From CAZFMJ01 sp964520045 (GTDB lineage: Bacteria; Elusimicrobiota; Elusimicrobia; Elusimicrobiales; CAZFMJ01): a stretch of DNA of 22,883 bases. Location of the stretch: the NCBI GenBank assembly GCA_964520045.1, contig CAZFMJ010000044.1, positions 1 to 22,883 on the forward strand, given 5' to 3'. Under the pieces are notes generated by a model. That model was not told where the DNA came from, made no database searches, and worked only from the letters and a program-made list of their open reading frames with translations. A program made the translations under genes and the position numbers. Position 1 is the stretch's first letter, and every line of letters starts with the position of its first letter. Positions 7,621-15,254 of the stretch are shown in pieces.

Positions 7621-7763
7621 GATGGCAGACGGTAAACGGTAGACGGTAGATGGTAAGCGCATATACAACAAACTGATAAGACGACGAATTCTATTCTTCC
7701 ATCTATCATCTTCCATCTCCTCTTTCTGTTCCGTTTACCGTCTCCCGTTTACCGTCTTCCGCC
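7621..7763. repeat. Heptamer-arm palindromic element, copy 1 (variant core)
   Basis: The left arm is GTAAACG, GTAGACG, GTAGATG, GTAAGCG in tandem (7632 onward). The right arm is the inverse, CGTTTAC CGTCTCC CGTTTAC CGTCTTC (7732-7759). Between them lies a core unlike the other copies plus further CCATCT repeats. It fills the gap between rmuC and the TM0106-type gene and extends into rmuC, whose last residues it encodes. Confidence 0.8.
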
Positions 7764-8938
7764 AGTTGCTGAAGTTCTATGCCTTTTTGTATGCGCAGTT
7801 CCTCAATTTTCTCAAGCGGGCGCTCCAGCTGGTTCCTGCGGGTTGAAATAAGATGGCCGAATTCTTTCTGCGCTTCTTCCAGCTTTTTGCCCATTCTGTC
7901 CATTGAAGCGGTAAATTCTGCCCATTGCTTATGAAAGGCTCCCATCAGCCCCAGCATTCTGGAGGCGCTTTGCTCCAGATGAAAATTATCCACCGACTGC
8001 CTTATGACCGCAAGCACCGCGTAAAGAGTAAGAGGAGAACAGAGTATAACCTTGTTTTTAAGCGCCTCGTCTATTATCTCCGTGTCGCTGGAGTTGATGA
8101 AGCCGTAAACCTGCTCGTTTGGTATGAATATTATGGTGTAATCAAGGGTTGATTGGTCCGGATTTATGTAGCTGCGCGAGCTCGCCTCCTTTATTCTGGC
8201 GCGCACGTCTTTAAGAAACTGCGCTTTATGCGATTCCTTTTCCGGGGCGTTTTCCGCTTCAAGCCAGCGCAGGTAATTGTCAAAGGGAAATTTAACGTCC
8301 ATATTGACCACAAGATTGCGCGGCAGAAAAAATGTGTAGTCCGGCCGTCCGCTTGAATCGTCAAGGGTTTTCTGCTTTTTATAGTTGACGCCCTCGATCA
8401 TACCGGAAAGCCTGAGCACGTCTTCGGCCATCCGTTCTCCCCATTGTCCGCGGGTTTTGGTTCCGGAAAGCGCAATTTTAAGCTGGTTTGTCGTTTCATG
8501 GAGTTTGGAAGCGGTGTCAGCCATGTTTGTCATCTGGGCCGAGAGTTCCCCGAATTTCTGGCGCCGGTCTTTTTCGAAACCGCTCATCGTTTCATGGAGC
8601 TTGTTTAGTTCCATGCCTATCGTTTCTACCGACCGGTCTATGAGCCTTTTTTTGGATTCAAGCTCTTTTTCTCCGGTTACGGTCTGCGTCCTGAGCGTTT
8701 CATGCGCAAGTTTAAGAAAATCTTCGGTGTTTTTTGAAAGCGCGGAAAGGGAAATGGCTGAGAAAGATTCCTTAAGTCTTTCTATTACCGTCTCCAATTC
8801 CCGTTCTTTTCTTGTTTGGGTCTGCTCAAGCATTTCCGAGGCGATGGCTTTGCTGTCTTTGCGTCCCAGCCAGATGATAGCCAAAGTCGCGGAAATCCCC
8901 GTTATAAGCCCCGCGGTAAACCCGCCCAGAAACTCCAT
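7706..8938 (-). CDS. rmuC: RmuC-family protein
   Basis: 410 residues: a membrane anchor at the N-terminus (residues 5-25, GGFTAGLITGISATLAIIWL), a long coiled coil (about 35-150, rich in Glu/Lys/Leu), then the RmuC nuclease-like domain, with RGQWGERMAEDVLRLSGM, PDYTFFLPRNLVVNMDVKFP and DYTIIFIPNEQVYGFI. RmuC proteins limit inversions and short-repeat recombination in E. coli and resemble PD-(D/E)XK enzymes. The start ATG 8938 has AGGGAGA seven bases upstream. The last 16 or so residues (DGKRETVNGTERGDGR) are encoded by the adjacent heptamer repeat and are not part of the family domain, so the gene appears to have been extended by the repeat. It lies in the same direction as the nuclease operon but is separated by that repeat. 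Confidence 0.92.
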   Translation of the reverse strand: MEFLGGFTAGLITGISATLAIIWLGRKDSKAIASEMLEQTQTRKERELETVIERLKESFSAISLSALSKNTEDFLKLAHETLRTQTVTGEKELESKKRLIDRSVETIGMELNKLHETMSGFEKDRRQKFGELSAQMTNMADTASKLHETTNQLKIALSGTKTRGQWGERMAEDVLRLSGMIEGVNYKKQKTLDDSSGRPDYTFFLPRNLVVNMDVKFPFDNYLRWLEAENAPEKESHKAQFLKDVRARIKEASSRSYINPDQSTLDYTIIFIPNEQVYGFINSSDTEIIDEALKNKVILCSPLTLYAVLAVIRQSVDNFHLEQSASRMLGLMGAFHKQWAEFTASMDRMGKKLEEAQKEFGHLISTRRNQLERPLEKIEELRIQKGIELQQLAEDGKRETVNGTERGDGR

Positions 8939-8967
8939 AAATCTCTCCCTGTGAATTTGATTAAAAT

Positions 8968-8996
8968 TTGACTATCAGAATAGCTTATGATAGCAT
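8968..8996 (+). promoter_or_regulatory. Sigma70-type promoter for EIIA-permease operon
   Basis: TTGACT (8968-8973) and TAGCAT (8991-8996) with a 17-base spacer, 52 bases before the EIIA start. The inverted repeat CTTATG-ATAG-CATAAG (8984-8999) covers the -10, a position expected for a repressor operator. No regulator gene is adjacent. Confidence 0.55.
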
Positions 8997-9009
8997 AAGA
9001 ACGGCGCGT

Positions 9010-9047
9010 AACGGAATAATAGAACCAGTCGCGCTGACTGTTCCGTT
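9010..9047 (+). promoter_or_regulatory. Leader hairpin abutting EIIA start codon
   Basis: The 3' arm GACTGTTCCGTT (9036-9047) ends at the base before the ATG. It pairs with CAGTC (9026-9030) and AACGGAA (9010-9016), with a nine-base bulge between them. In an mRNA starting near 9003 this stem would occupy the ribosome-loading region. A regulatory function is inferred from position only. Confidence 0.4.
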
Positions 9048-9599
9048 ATGACGCCGAACCGCATGACCAAACCCGCTGACGAGTCTAAAGGGATGGACGA
9101 CGACTCGCGGTCCCGCGTAAGCGGGGCTGACTCAGTTTCATTGGGCAGACTTCTAAAACCTGAATGTATTCATATCTTCGCAGGTAAGAGCGAAAAACAT
9201 CAGGTTATAGAGAAGCTGGCAGGCTGTATCTGCGGCCTTAATAGTTTTTTGGACGCGGAATTCATCATAAAAAGAATTATAAACAGAGAGCGCGAGATAA
9301 GCACTCTGGTGGATACCGGTCTTTTAATCCCGCATGCGCGCATCGACGATATCGATGAATTTTACGCGGCTTTTGGAATAGCTTCGGAAGGGATTGATGA
9401 TGCGTCCCAGCCCGGAATACCCATAAAAGCCGTGTTTTTGTTTGTTTCTCCGAGCGGAGCCGGGTTTTTTAAAAAACATTTAGAGCTTCTTTCGTATGTT
9501 TCCTCGTTTTTTCAGCCCATGGTTATAGAAAAGATAAGCAGCCTCCAGAACAGCCGGCAGATTTTCGATGCGATAGTTCAAAATGAACAGCTCTCCTAA
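9048..9599 (+). CDS. PTS EIIA (fructose/nitrogen type) domain protein
   Basis: 183 residues. From about residue 31 it is a PTS_EIIA type-2 domain (PtsN/FruA-like) with the phosphorylatable histidine in GLLIPHAR (His96). These domains accept phosphate from HPr or NPr and either pass it to sugar or regulate partners such as K+ channels and transporters. The first 30 residues are polar and not conserved; ATG 9063 or 9093 or a TTG near 9139 are alternative starts, and no start has a good Shine-Dalgarno sequence. No EIIB or EIIC gene is nearby. The gene instead overlaps a permease by 17 bases, pointing to a regulatory role on that permease. Confidence 0.85.
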   Translation: MTPNRMTKPADESKGMDDDSRSRVSGADSVSLGRLLKPECIHIFAGKSEKHQVIEKLAGCICGLNSFLDAEFIIKRIINREREISTLVDTGLLIPHARIDDIDEFYAAFGIASEGIDDASQPGIPIKAVFLFVSPSGAGFFKKHLELLSYVSSFFQPMVIEKISSLQNSRQIFDAIVQNEQLS

Positions 9600-11619
9600 G
9601 CCAAAATTAAGCCCATCGGCAGTCTCAAACTCCTTAAGGGTTACGCAGGTGGTGGTGCTTACCACCGCTATGCTTACTTTTATACCTTTCTGGAAAGCGG
9701 CCGCTATTGTTCTCTGCGATTTCGGTTCCAGCGCGTTTTATGCCGGAGGCATAGCCATGCAGGCATTCGGTTCATCGTTCCCGTGGTATGTCATGGCGGT
9801 TATGCTTTTTTCCGGAGCGATGATAGGGGTATACATCGAATCATGCTCAATGTTTGTGCGTGGCGGAGTATACCGGGTTGTCAAGGAAGCGCTTGGCGAT
9901 TCCATGGCTAAAATTTCCGTTTCAGCGCTGATGTTCGATTATGTTCTGACCGGCCCCATAAGCGCTGTGAGCGCGGGATTGTATCTCGCGGGCTTTATAA
10001 ACCAGATTTTTCCTATTTTGGATATTCCATGGCATGTTCCCCATAGATTTTTCGCCTCGGTTTTTGCCGCGCTGGTGACGGTTTATTTTTGGAAGCAGAA
10101 CATAAAAGGCATAGAAGAATCCGGCGATAAAAGCGTAAAAATTATGGGAATTGTGTCCTGCATGGGAATTGTGCTTTTGCTGGGTTCCGTTTACACTATC
10201 TGGAAAAGGGGCGCGGTTCTGCCCGGATTTGAATTGAGCTTTACCGGAGAATCCCTGGGCTGGATATCTAATTTCAACTGGCAGTCGGTCGCCGGGTTGG
10301 GAATCATAATGGCTTTCGGCCATTCCGTGCTGGCAATGAGCGGCCTTGAAACGCTGGCTCAGGTTTACAGGGAAATAGAAGCGCCGAAACTCCGCAATCT
10401 CAAAAAAACCGCTTTAGCGGTTTTTATATACAGTCTGCTGTTTACAGGCGTGCTTACATTCATGTCCTCGCTTATTATACCCATGGATGCCATAAAAACC
10501 AAGTATGCCGATAATCTCCTTGCCGGGCTCGCCATGTATCTGGCTGTTCCAGAATGGTTTGCGCTTATTCTTCAGGCCTTTGTCGTATTCGCGGGGATAT
10601 TGGTGCTTTCAGGGGCAGTGAATACCGCGATAGTAGGCTCCAACGGCGTGCTCAACCGCGTGGCCGAAGACGGCATTTTGTCGGAGTGGTTCCGGCGTCT
10701 TCATCCGAAATACGGCACCACGCATAGAATAATCAACATGATAGCCGGTCTTCAGATATGCATAATACTCATATGCGGAGGCAACGTATACCTGCTTGGA
10801 GAGGCATACGCATTCGGCGTTATTTGGAGTTTTATGTTTAAAGCGCTTGCCATGATTGTTCTTAGGTTCAGGGATATGGGCCAGAGGGAATGGATGGTTC
10901 CGTTTAATATAAAGGTCAAAGATGTGTTTGTGCCGGCGGGCATACTGCTTATTCTGTTGGTTCTTATTTCTGTCAGCGGCGTTAATCTTTTTACAAAAAA
11001 AATCGCGACTGTTTCCGGCATCTCATTTACTCTTGTATTTTTTGCGATGTTTTATTTTTCGGAAAAGGCGAATAAAAAAACGGCGGGTTTCCGCGAAGAA
11101 GAGACGTCTGAAATGCTTAATTCAAAGCTGGAAACAGAGATAGCGTCCGCTCTCGCCGAAATTACCAAGCCTAACAGAGTTCTGGTCGCGGTGCGCAACC
11201 CGAATAATATGCACCATCTTGAGAAAATTCTTCAGACCGCGGACGGCGATACAACCGATATAGTCGTGATTTGTTCAAAAGTGGCCAAAGGCATACAGCT
11301 CAGCGGAGAGACCAGCGGATTGGGACATGATGAAAAACAGCTTTTTACGTCCGTGGTTTCTGCCGCCGAAAAATACGGGCATACGATAATCCCGCTTCTG
11401 GTCCTTTCAAACGATCCTTTTTATGCCATAGCGCAGGTGGCGCGTTCCGCGGATGCGGGCCAAATCGTAATGGGTGTTTCCGGAAGCGTGGGCGCGGAAG
11501 TGCAGCTGGAGCGGATGGCTATGGCATGGGGCGCGCTTAAAGGCGCCGAGAGTCTGAAAACTCCGGTTCTGGCCAGAGTGATATGGGAAGGCAGGGAATT
11601 GTCGTTCCAACTGACATGA
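9583..11619 (+). CDS. APC-superfamily permease with C-terminal UspA-like domain
   Basis: 678 residues. Residues about 20-485 contain roughly 12 transmembrane segments of the amino acid-polyamine-organocation fold, including FGSSAFYAGGIAMQAFG in the first helix region, FGHSVLAMSGLETLAQVYREIEAP and GSNGVLNRVAEDGILSEWF. A hydrophilic linker (about 486-520) leads to a cytoplasmic universal-stress-protein-like domain with the fold-typical NRVLVAVRNPNNM start and a late GQIVMGVSGSVGAEV (G-2x-G-9x-G-like) nucleotide-loop motif. Such permease-USP fusions are seen in bacterial amino acid and cation transporters, with the USP domain thought to sense nucleotides. The substrate cannot be read from sequence. 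It overlaps the EIIA gene and the two form an operon. Confidence 0.88.
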   Translation: MNSSPKPKLSPSAVSNSLRVTQVVVLTTAMLTFIPFWKAAAIVLCDFGSSAFYAGGIAMQAFGSSFPWYVMAVMLFSGAMIGVYIESCSMFVRGGVYRVVKEALGDSMAKISVSALMFDYVLTGPISAVSAGLYLAGFINQIFPILDIPWHVPHRFFASVFAALVTVYFWKQNIKGIEESGDKSVKIMGIVSCMGIVLLLGSVYTIWKRGAVLPGFELSFTGESLGWISNFNWQSVAGLGIIMAFGHSVLAMSGLETLAQVYREIEAPKLRNLKKTALAVFIYSLLFTGVLTFMSSLIIPMDAIKTKYADNLLAGLAMYLAVPEWFALILQAFVVFAGILVLSGAVNTAIVGSNGVLNRVAEDGILSEWFRRLHPKYGTTHRIINMIAGLQICIILICGGNVYLLGEAYAFGVIWSFMFKALAMIVLRFRDMGQREWMVPFNIKVKDVFVPAGILLILLVLISVSGVNLFTKKIATVSGISFTLVFFAMFYFSEKANKKTAGFREEETSEMLNSKLETEIASALAEITKPNRVLVAVRNPNNMHHLEKILQTADGDTTDIVVICSKVAKGIQLSGETSGLGHDEKQLFTSVVSAAEKYGHTIIPLLVLSNDPFYAIAQVARSADAGQIVMGVSGSVGAEVQLERMAMAWGALKGAESLKTPVLARVIWEGRELSFQLT

Positions 11620-11623
11620 TAAA

Positions 11624-11743
11624 GATGGTAAACGGTAGACGGTCCATTCTTTCCATTAAAGCATTGAGAATGGGCCGTTCCAAACTCAACCACCTTTAAG
11701 GAGTTGTTTGGGACGTCTACCGTTTACCATCTCCCGTTTACCT
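11624..11743. repeat. Heptamer-arm palindromic element, copy 2
   Basis: Arms GGTAAACGGTAGACGG and its inverse TCTACCGTTTACC flank a core of two hairpins: H1 at 11643-11674 (CCATTCT...AGAATGG) and H2 at about 11678-11713 (CCAAAC...GTTTGG). It lies between the permease and def, starting five bases after one stop and ending seven bases before the next start. It contains no reading frame of note. Confidence 0.85.
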
Positions 11744-11754
11744 TTCCCTAATGT

Positions 11755-12288
11755 ATGTCCATAAAAAGAATTTGCAAATACGGAGACCTTGTTCTCGGGA
11801 AAAAAACCCGCGAAGTTGATTTTGATGAAATAAAAAATCGGCTTCCCGCTATTCTCGGGGATATGTGGGACACCTTGGGGGCGGTAAGCGGAACGGGGCT
11901 TGCCGCAAACCAGATAGGGCTTAGTTTGCGGATAGCGATTATTGAAATAAAAAAAGACGGCGAAAAGCCCGGCAGATTTACGCTGATTAATCCGAAAGTA
12001 ATCGCAAAATCAGGAAGTTTATGCGAAGATGAAGGCTGTCTTTCTTTACCGGGATTTTTTGCCAGAATAAAACGTTTTGCAAAAGTCAGGATTACGGCGC
12101 TGAATGAAAAGGGCATGCCTATTGAGATAAGGGGCGAAGGGCTTCTTGCCCGCGCTATTCAACATGAGGTCGATCACTTGGACGGGAAAATTTTTATTCA
12201 GCGGCTTCCTCTTATCACACGGCTCAAAATAAAGCGGATCTTAAAAAAATTGAGCAAAAACTGGGCAAAAATAGACGAATCCGTATGA
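11755..12288 (+). CDS. def: Peptide deformylase
   Basis: 177 residues. All three motifs are present: GTGLAANQIG (residues 46-55), EGCLSLPG (93-100, metal ligand Cys95) and QHEVDHLDG (136-144, His137/Glu138/His141). It removes the formyl group from the N-terminal methionine of new proteins using Fe2+ or Zn2+. Its stop overlaps the fmt start by four bases (ATGA), the common def-fmt pairing. The start ATG 11755 comes directly after repeat copy 2 and has no Shine-Dalgarno sequence. An ATG four bases earlier (11751) is in a different frame. Confidence 0.97.
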   Translation: MSIKRICKYGDLVLGKKTREVDFDEIKNRLPAILGDMWDTLGAVSGTGLAANQIGLSLRIAIIEIKKDGEKPGRFTLINPKVIAKSGSLCEDEGCLSLPGFFARIKRFAKVRITALNEKGMPIEIRGEGLLARAIQHEVDHLDGKIFIQRLPLITRLKIKRILKKLSKNWAKIDESV

Positions 12289-13232
12289 AAGTTATTTTCT
12301 GGGGCACTCCCGAAACAGCCGTGCCTTTTCTGAGCTGTTTGGTTCGCGAGCATGAAGTGGTCATGGCGGTTGTTCAGCCGGACAAACCTGCGGGAAGAGG
12401 CATGGGGATGTCATGCTGTCCCGTTAAAAGACAGGCTCTTCCTCTGGGAATAAAAGTATTACAGCCGGAAGATCCTTCTTCGATAATTCCGGATATAAAA
12501 GCCGCATGTCCGGACATCTGCGTGGTGGCTGCATACGGAAAACTGCTTAGGAAGGACGTTCTTTCCTGCGCGCGTCTTGGATTTATCAATATCCATTTTT
12601 CGCTTCTTCCCAGATACAGGGGGGCCGCCCCCGTGCAGTGGGCTCTGATAAACGGCGAAACCTCCACGGGGGTCACCTCTTTTTGGCTGGATGAAGGAAT
12701 GGACACCGGCCCTGTTTTTCTACAGAAGGCTGTTCCTATTCTGCCGGACGACGATGCCGTTGTTTTGATGGAGCGTCTCGTACGGGAAGGCGTGGAGCTG
12801 ATGAGCCGGACTCTCAGGATGGCGGAGGAAGGCGATATTATCAGACGTCCTCAGACCGGAGAATCCTGTCTTGCGCCCTGCATCAAAAAATCCGATTCAT
12901 GGCTTAATTTTTCCGCCGTGACCGCGCGGGAATTATGCGGAAGGATAAAGGGGCTTAAGTGCAGGCCGAGAGCCCGGGTCAAATGCAGGGTTTGCGGCGG
13001 CAGGGATGTGACGGTGCAGGTGCTTAAGGCTGAGGTCAGGCGGCGCGGGGCGGATCAGTATCCCGCGGGCGCTATAGTTGCCGTTGAAAGCGAGAAGGGA
13101 TTTTTAGTAAAATGTAAAGAAGACTATTTGCTCATCGCCGAGGTCCAGCCTGAGGGGAAGAAATCCATGACAGGGCTGGATTTTTTGAATGGCTTCAGGC
13201 TTAAGCCCGGGGATTTATTCGCTTTTTCCTGA
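12285..13232 (+). CDS. fmt: Methionyl-tRNA formyltransferase
   Basis: 315 residues, normal length. It transfers a formyl group from 10-formyltetrahydrofolate to initiator Met-tRNA. The N-terminal formyltransferase domain has the catalytic trio Asn102, His104 and Asp140 in INIHFSLLPRYRGAAPVQWA and WLDEGMDTGP, and GRGMGMSCCPVKRQA upstream. The C-terminal tRNA-binding beta-barrel starts near residue 205. Translation is coupled to def by an ATGA overlap. The PASTA gene starts 12 bases later. Confidence 0.97.
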   Translation: MKVIFWGTPETAVPFLSCLVREHEVVMAVVQPDKPAGRGMGMSCCPVKRQALPLGIKVLQPEDPSSIIPDIKAACPDICVVAAYGKLLRKDVLSCARLGFINIHFSLLPRYRGAAPVQWALINGETSTGVTSFWLDEGMDTGPVFLQKAVPILPDDDAVVLMERLVREGVELMSRTLRMAEEGDIIRRPQTGESCLAPCIKKSDSWLNFSAVTARELCGRIKGLKCRPRARVKCRVCGGRDVTVQVLKAEVRRRGADQYPAGAIVAVESEKGFLVKCKEDYLLIAEVQPEGKKSMTGLDFLNGFRLKPGDLFAFS

Positions 13233-13244
13233 GAATTATACATT

Positions 13245-14297
13245 ATGGGTTTTATATTTGAACAGAACGCGGACAGCGAAAACAGGAAACAGGCGCCGCT
13301 AAAACACGAAGAACCTGAAATCTACGACGACCCCCCTCCTGTTTCCAGATTGAACACGGTGGAATTGGCGGGGGGGGCGCTGTTTTTGTTTTTTATGACT
13401 TATTACTGCCTGCACTGGGCGATGAACGCTGTTATTCACAACCGCAAAGAGGAGACAGTGCCTGACATAAGAGGCAAATCCGCTATGTCCGCGCTTGAAA
13501 TGCTTTCTCAAGCCGGACTTGCGCTTAAAGCAGAGGGCATAGAATTTGACGATTCAGTTCCTGTAAGCGCTGTTTTACGGCAGACTCCTTCTCCCGGCAC
13601 GGTGGTAAGGGAAGGCAAGGTGATTAGGGCTATTTTCAGCCAGGGCGGTGAATCAGTTTTTGTTCCGGGGCTTATAGGCCTTCCGCTTAGAAACGCGGAA
13701 ATGCTTCTGCGCCAGAGACAGCTTATGCTGGGACAGAGCGTTGAAAGCTATTCCCTGCGCAGCGACAAGGGTATGGTAATGGATCAGGATCCCAAGGCGG
13801 AAAGCAGTGTTTCCAAAAACACTATGATAAATGTCGTGGTTTCCGCGGGAAAGCCTCCCGAAGGAATAGTGCTTATGCCTGATTTCAGGCAGAAACGCAT
13901 AGACGAAGCGATGCAGTGGGCGTCCAAATCCGATTTCCGCGTGGATGTGCAGGAAGATTCCAATTCACTTTTTCCCAACGGCACAATCCTTGCCCAGACG
14001 CCGTCTCCCGACGAAGTCGTTTCTCAGGGAAAAATGGTTAATTTTACGATCAGCGGCAGGAAAAAATCCGCGGGCGGAGATGCCGATAATGTGCGTAAAA
14101 TCCATTATGAAGTGGCGCAGGGCGGTTCGCAAAGCCAGATAAGAATAGTGATGATTGATCAGTCGGGCGAGAGAGAGGTATTCAACGGCTTTCGTTCGCC
14201 CGGCTCAAAAATAGATATCAATGTTCTATACGGCGGAGATGCCAAAATACGCATTTTTGCAAACGGCATTCTCGTAGAGGAAAGAGAATTGCGTTGA
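13245..14297 (+). CDS. Membrane-anchored PASTA-repeat protein (no kinase domain)
   Basis: 350 residues. A short cytoplasmic tail, one transmembrane segment (about 42-62), then three PASTA repeats: about 71-133 (TVPDIRGKSAMSALEMLSQA), 138-201 (FVPGLIGLPLRNAEMLLRQ) and 210-270 (LMPDFRQKRIDEAMQWA), each with the QTPSPG- or QDPKA-like motif late in the repeat. A further beta-rich domain fills 285-350. PASTA repeats bind peptidoglycan or beta-lactam-like ligands in PknB/PrkC-type kinases and some penicillin-binding proteins. Neither a kinase nor a transpeptidase domain is present here. In Firmicutes the order def-fmt-...-prkC-rsgA-rpe is common, so this protein occupies the place of the PASTA kinase. 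Confidence 0.88.
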   Translation: MGFIFEQNADSENRKQAPLKHEEPEIYDDPPPVSRLNTVELAGGALFLFFMTYYCLHWAMNAVIHNRKEETVPDIRGKSAMSALEMLSQAGLALKAEGIEFDDSVPVSAVLRQTPSPGTVVREGKVIRAIFSQGGESVFVPGLIGLPLRNAEMLLRQRQLMLGQSVESYSLRSDKGMVMDQDPKAESSVSKNTMINVVVSAGKPPEGIVLMPDFRQKRIDEAMQWASKSDFRVDVQEDSNSLFPNGTILAQTPSPDEVVSQGKMVNFTISGRKKSAGGDADNVRKIHYEVAQGGSQSQIRIVMIDQSGEREVFNGFRSPGSKIDINVLYGGDAKIRIFANGILVEERELR

Positions 14298-14323
14298 AGG
14301 CAATGGCAAAAGAGGCAAGATAA

Positions 14324-14342
14324 GCAACGGAAGCAAAAGAAG
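14324..14342 (+). repeat. GCAACGGAAGCAAAAGAAG repeat, copy 1
   Basis: A 19-base sequence found identically at 15147-15165 inside the 3' end of rpe. It lies in a nine-base-period stretch (GCAAAAGAG, GCAAGATAA, GCAACGGAA, GCAAAAGAA) just after the PASTA gene. Confidence 0.7.
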
Positions 14343-14370
14343 AAAAAAACAGAAATGCGTCATTGTGATA

Positions 14371-14450
14371 GTTTTGAATTTAGAGTTTGAAGTCTAGGAG
14401 TTTTGAATTTAGAGTTTTGGATTTAGAATTTAGAGTTTGAAGTTTTGGAT
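14371..14450 (+). repeat. TTTAGAG/TTTTGGA heptamer tandem repeat
   Basis: About eleven degenerate seven-base units such as TTTTGAA, TTTAGAG, TTTTGGA, TTTAGAA, TTTAGAG and TTTGAAG. It fills the space before rpe and stops seven bases before the ATG. The sequence is unrelated to the other repeat families but has the same period. Confidence 0.75.
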
Positions 14451-14456
14451 TGTAAG

Positions 14457-15230
14457 ATGTCTTTTAGAAGCAGACTCCCTGCGCCGCGCGGAAAAAAATC
14501 AATAGTCGCTTCCATGCTTTCGGCTGACGCGGGCTGTCTGGCGCGGGAAGCCGTGGTCGTGGAAAAAGCAGGCGCGGATTGGCTGCAGATAGACGTGATG
14601 GACGGGGATTTCGTTCCAAATTTCAGCTTTGGGCCGGGCGTGGTGTCTGCTCTAAGAAAACACACCGGTCTGCCGCTTGATGTTCATCTGATGGTGCGGT
14701 ATCCGGAAAGATTTTTGGGCGTTTTTGCCGAAGCAGGCGCGGATCTTATCACCGTTCATGCCGAGGCTTGCCGCGATATAGGGCGGTGCCTGTCCGCCAT
14801 AAGGCGCGCCGGAGTTAAAGCAGGCCTTGCGGTAAAACCGGGCACGGACTTGAAAAGAGTTCAAAGATTTTTAAAGACGCTGGATTTGTTTTTAGTGATG
14901 AGCGTCGATCCCGGTTTCGGCGGACAGAAGTTTCTGGAAGGCGCCTGCGGCAGAATAAAGCAGGCCCGGGAAATGTTGTCCCGCGTTTCAAGCAGCGCGT
15001 GGCTTCAGGTGGACGGAGGCATAAACTCTTTGACTGCTGTGAGTGCTGTTTCAGCCGGCGCTGATTCGCTTGTGGCCGGAAGCGCCATATTTAAATCGGA
15101 TAATCCGGCAAAAGCAGTTAAACGCATGCGTAAAGCGATAACGGCGGCAACGGAAGCAAAAGAAGCAGCGGAAGAAACAGAAAAAAGAAAAAACAGCCGT
15201 AAGAACGGATGCAGTGTCAACGAAAAGTAA
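14457..15230 (+). CDS. rpe: Ribulose-phosphate 3-epimerase
   Basis: 257 residues from ATG 14457; the usual length is about 220. It interconverts ribulose-5-phosphate and xylulose-5-phosphate in the pentose phosphate pathway. TIM-barrel signatures: SMLSAD (19-24), QIDVMDGDFVPNFSFGP (catalytic Asp46), DVHLMV (75-80), MSVDPGFGGQKF (148-159) and QVDGGIN (184-190, catalytic Asp186). The last 30 residues (from about 228, Ala/Glu/Lys-rich) lie beyond the family domain and are encoded by a repeat that also occurs in the gap before the gene. The start follows a heptamer repeat without a Shine-Dalgarno sequence; an in-frame TTG at 14445 lies within the repeat and is unlikely. Confidence 0.95.
   Translation: MSFRSRLPAPRGKKSIVASMLSADAGCLAREAVVVEKAGADWLQIDVMDGDFVPNFSFGPGVVSALRKHTGLPLDVHLMVRYPERFLGVFAEAGADLITVHAEACRDIGRCLSAIRRAGVKAGLAVKPGTDLKRVQRFLKTLDLFLVMSVDPGFGGQKFLEGACGRIKQAREMLSRVSSSAWLQVDGGINSLTAVSAVSAGADSLVAGSAIFKSDNPAKAVKRMRKAITAATEAKEAAEETEKRKNSRKNGCSVNEK
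15147..15165 (+). repeat. GCAACGGAAGCAAAAGAAG repeat, copy 2 (within rpe)
   Basis: Identical to 14324-14342 and continued by GCAGCGGAA. It is read in frame as ATEAKEAAE in the C-terminal tail of Rpe. Confidence 0.7.
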
Positions 15231-15254
15231 ATTTTAACTTAGGAGGAAATTTCT

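Noticed and set aside
7621..7763. CRISPR array
   Set aside because: Units are seven bases, degenerate and without spacers; no cas genes are present. The TM0106-type nuclease is Cas4-like in fold only.
9922..10323. 133-codon minus-strand frame inside the permease gene
   Set aside because: It is antisense to a well-supported transmembrane domain and has no recognisable product.
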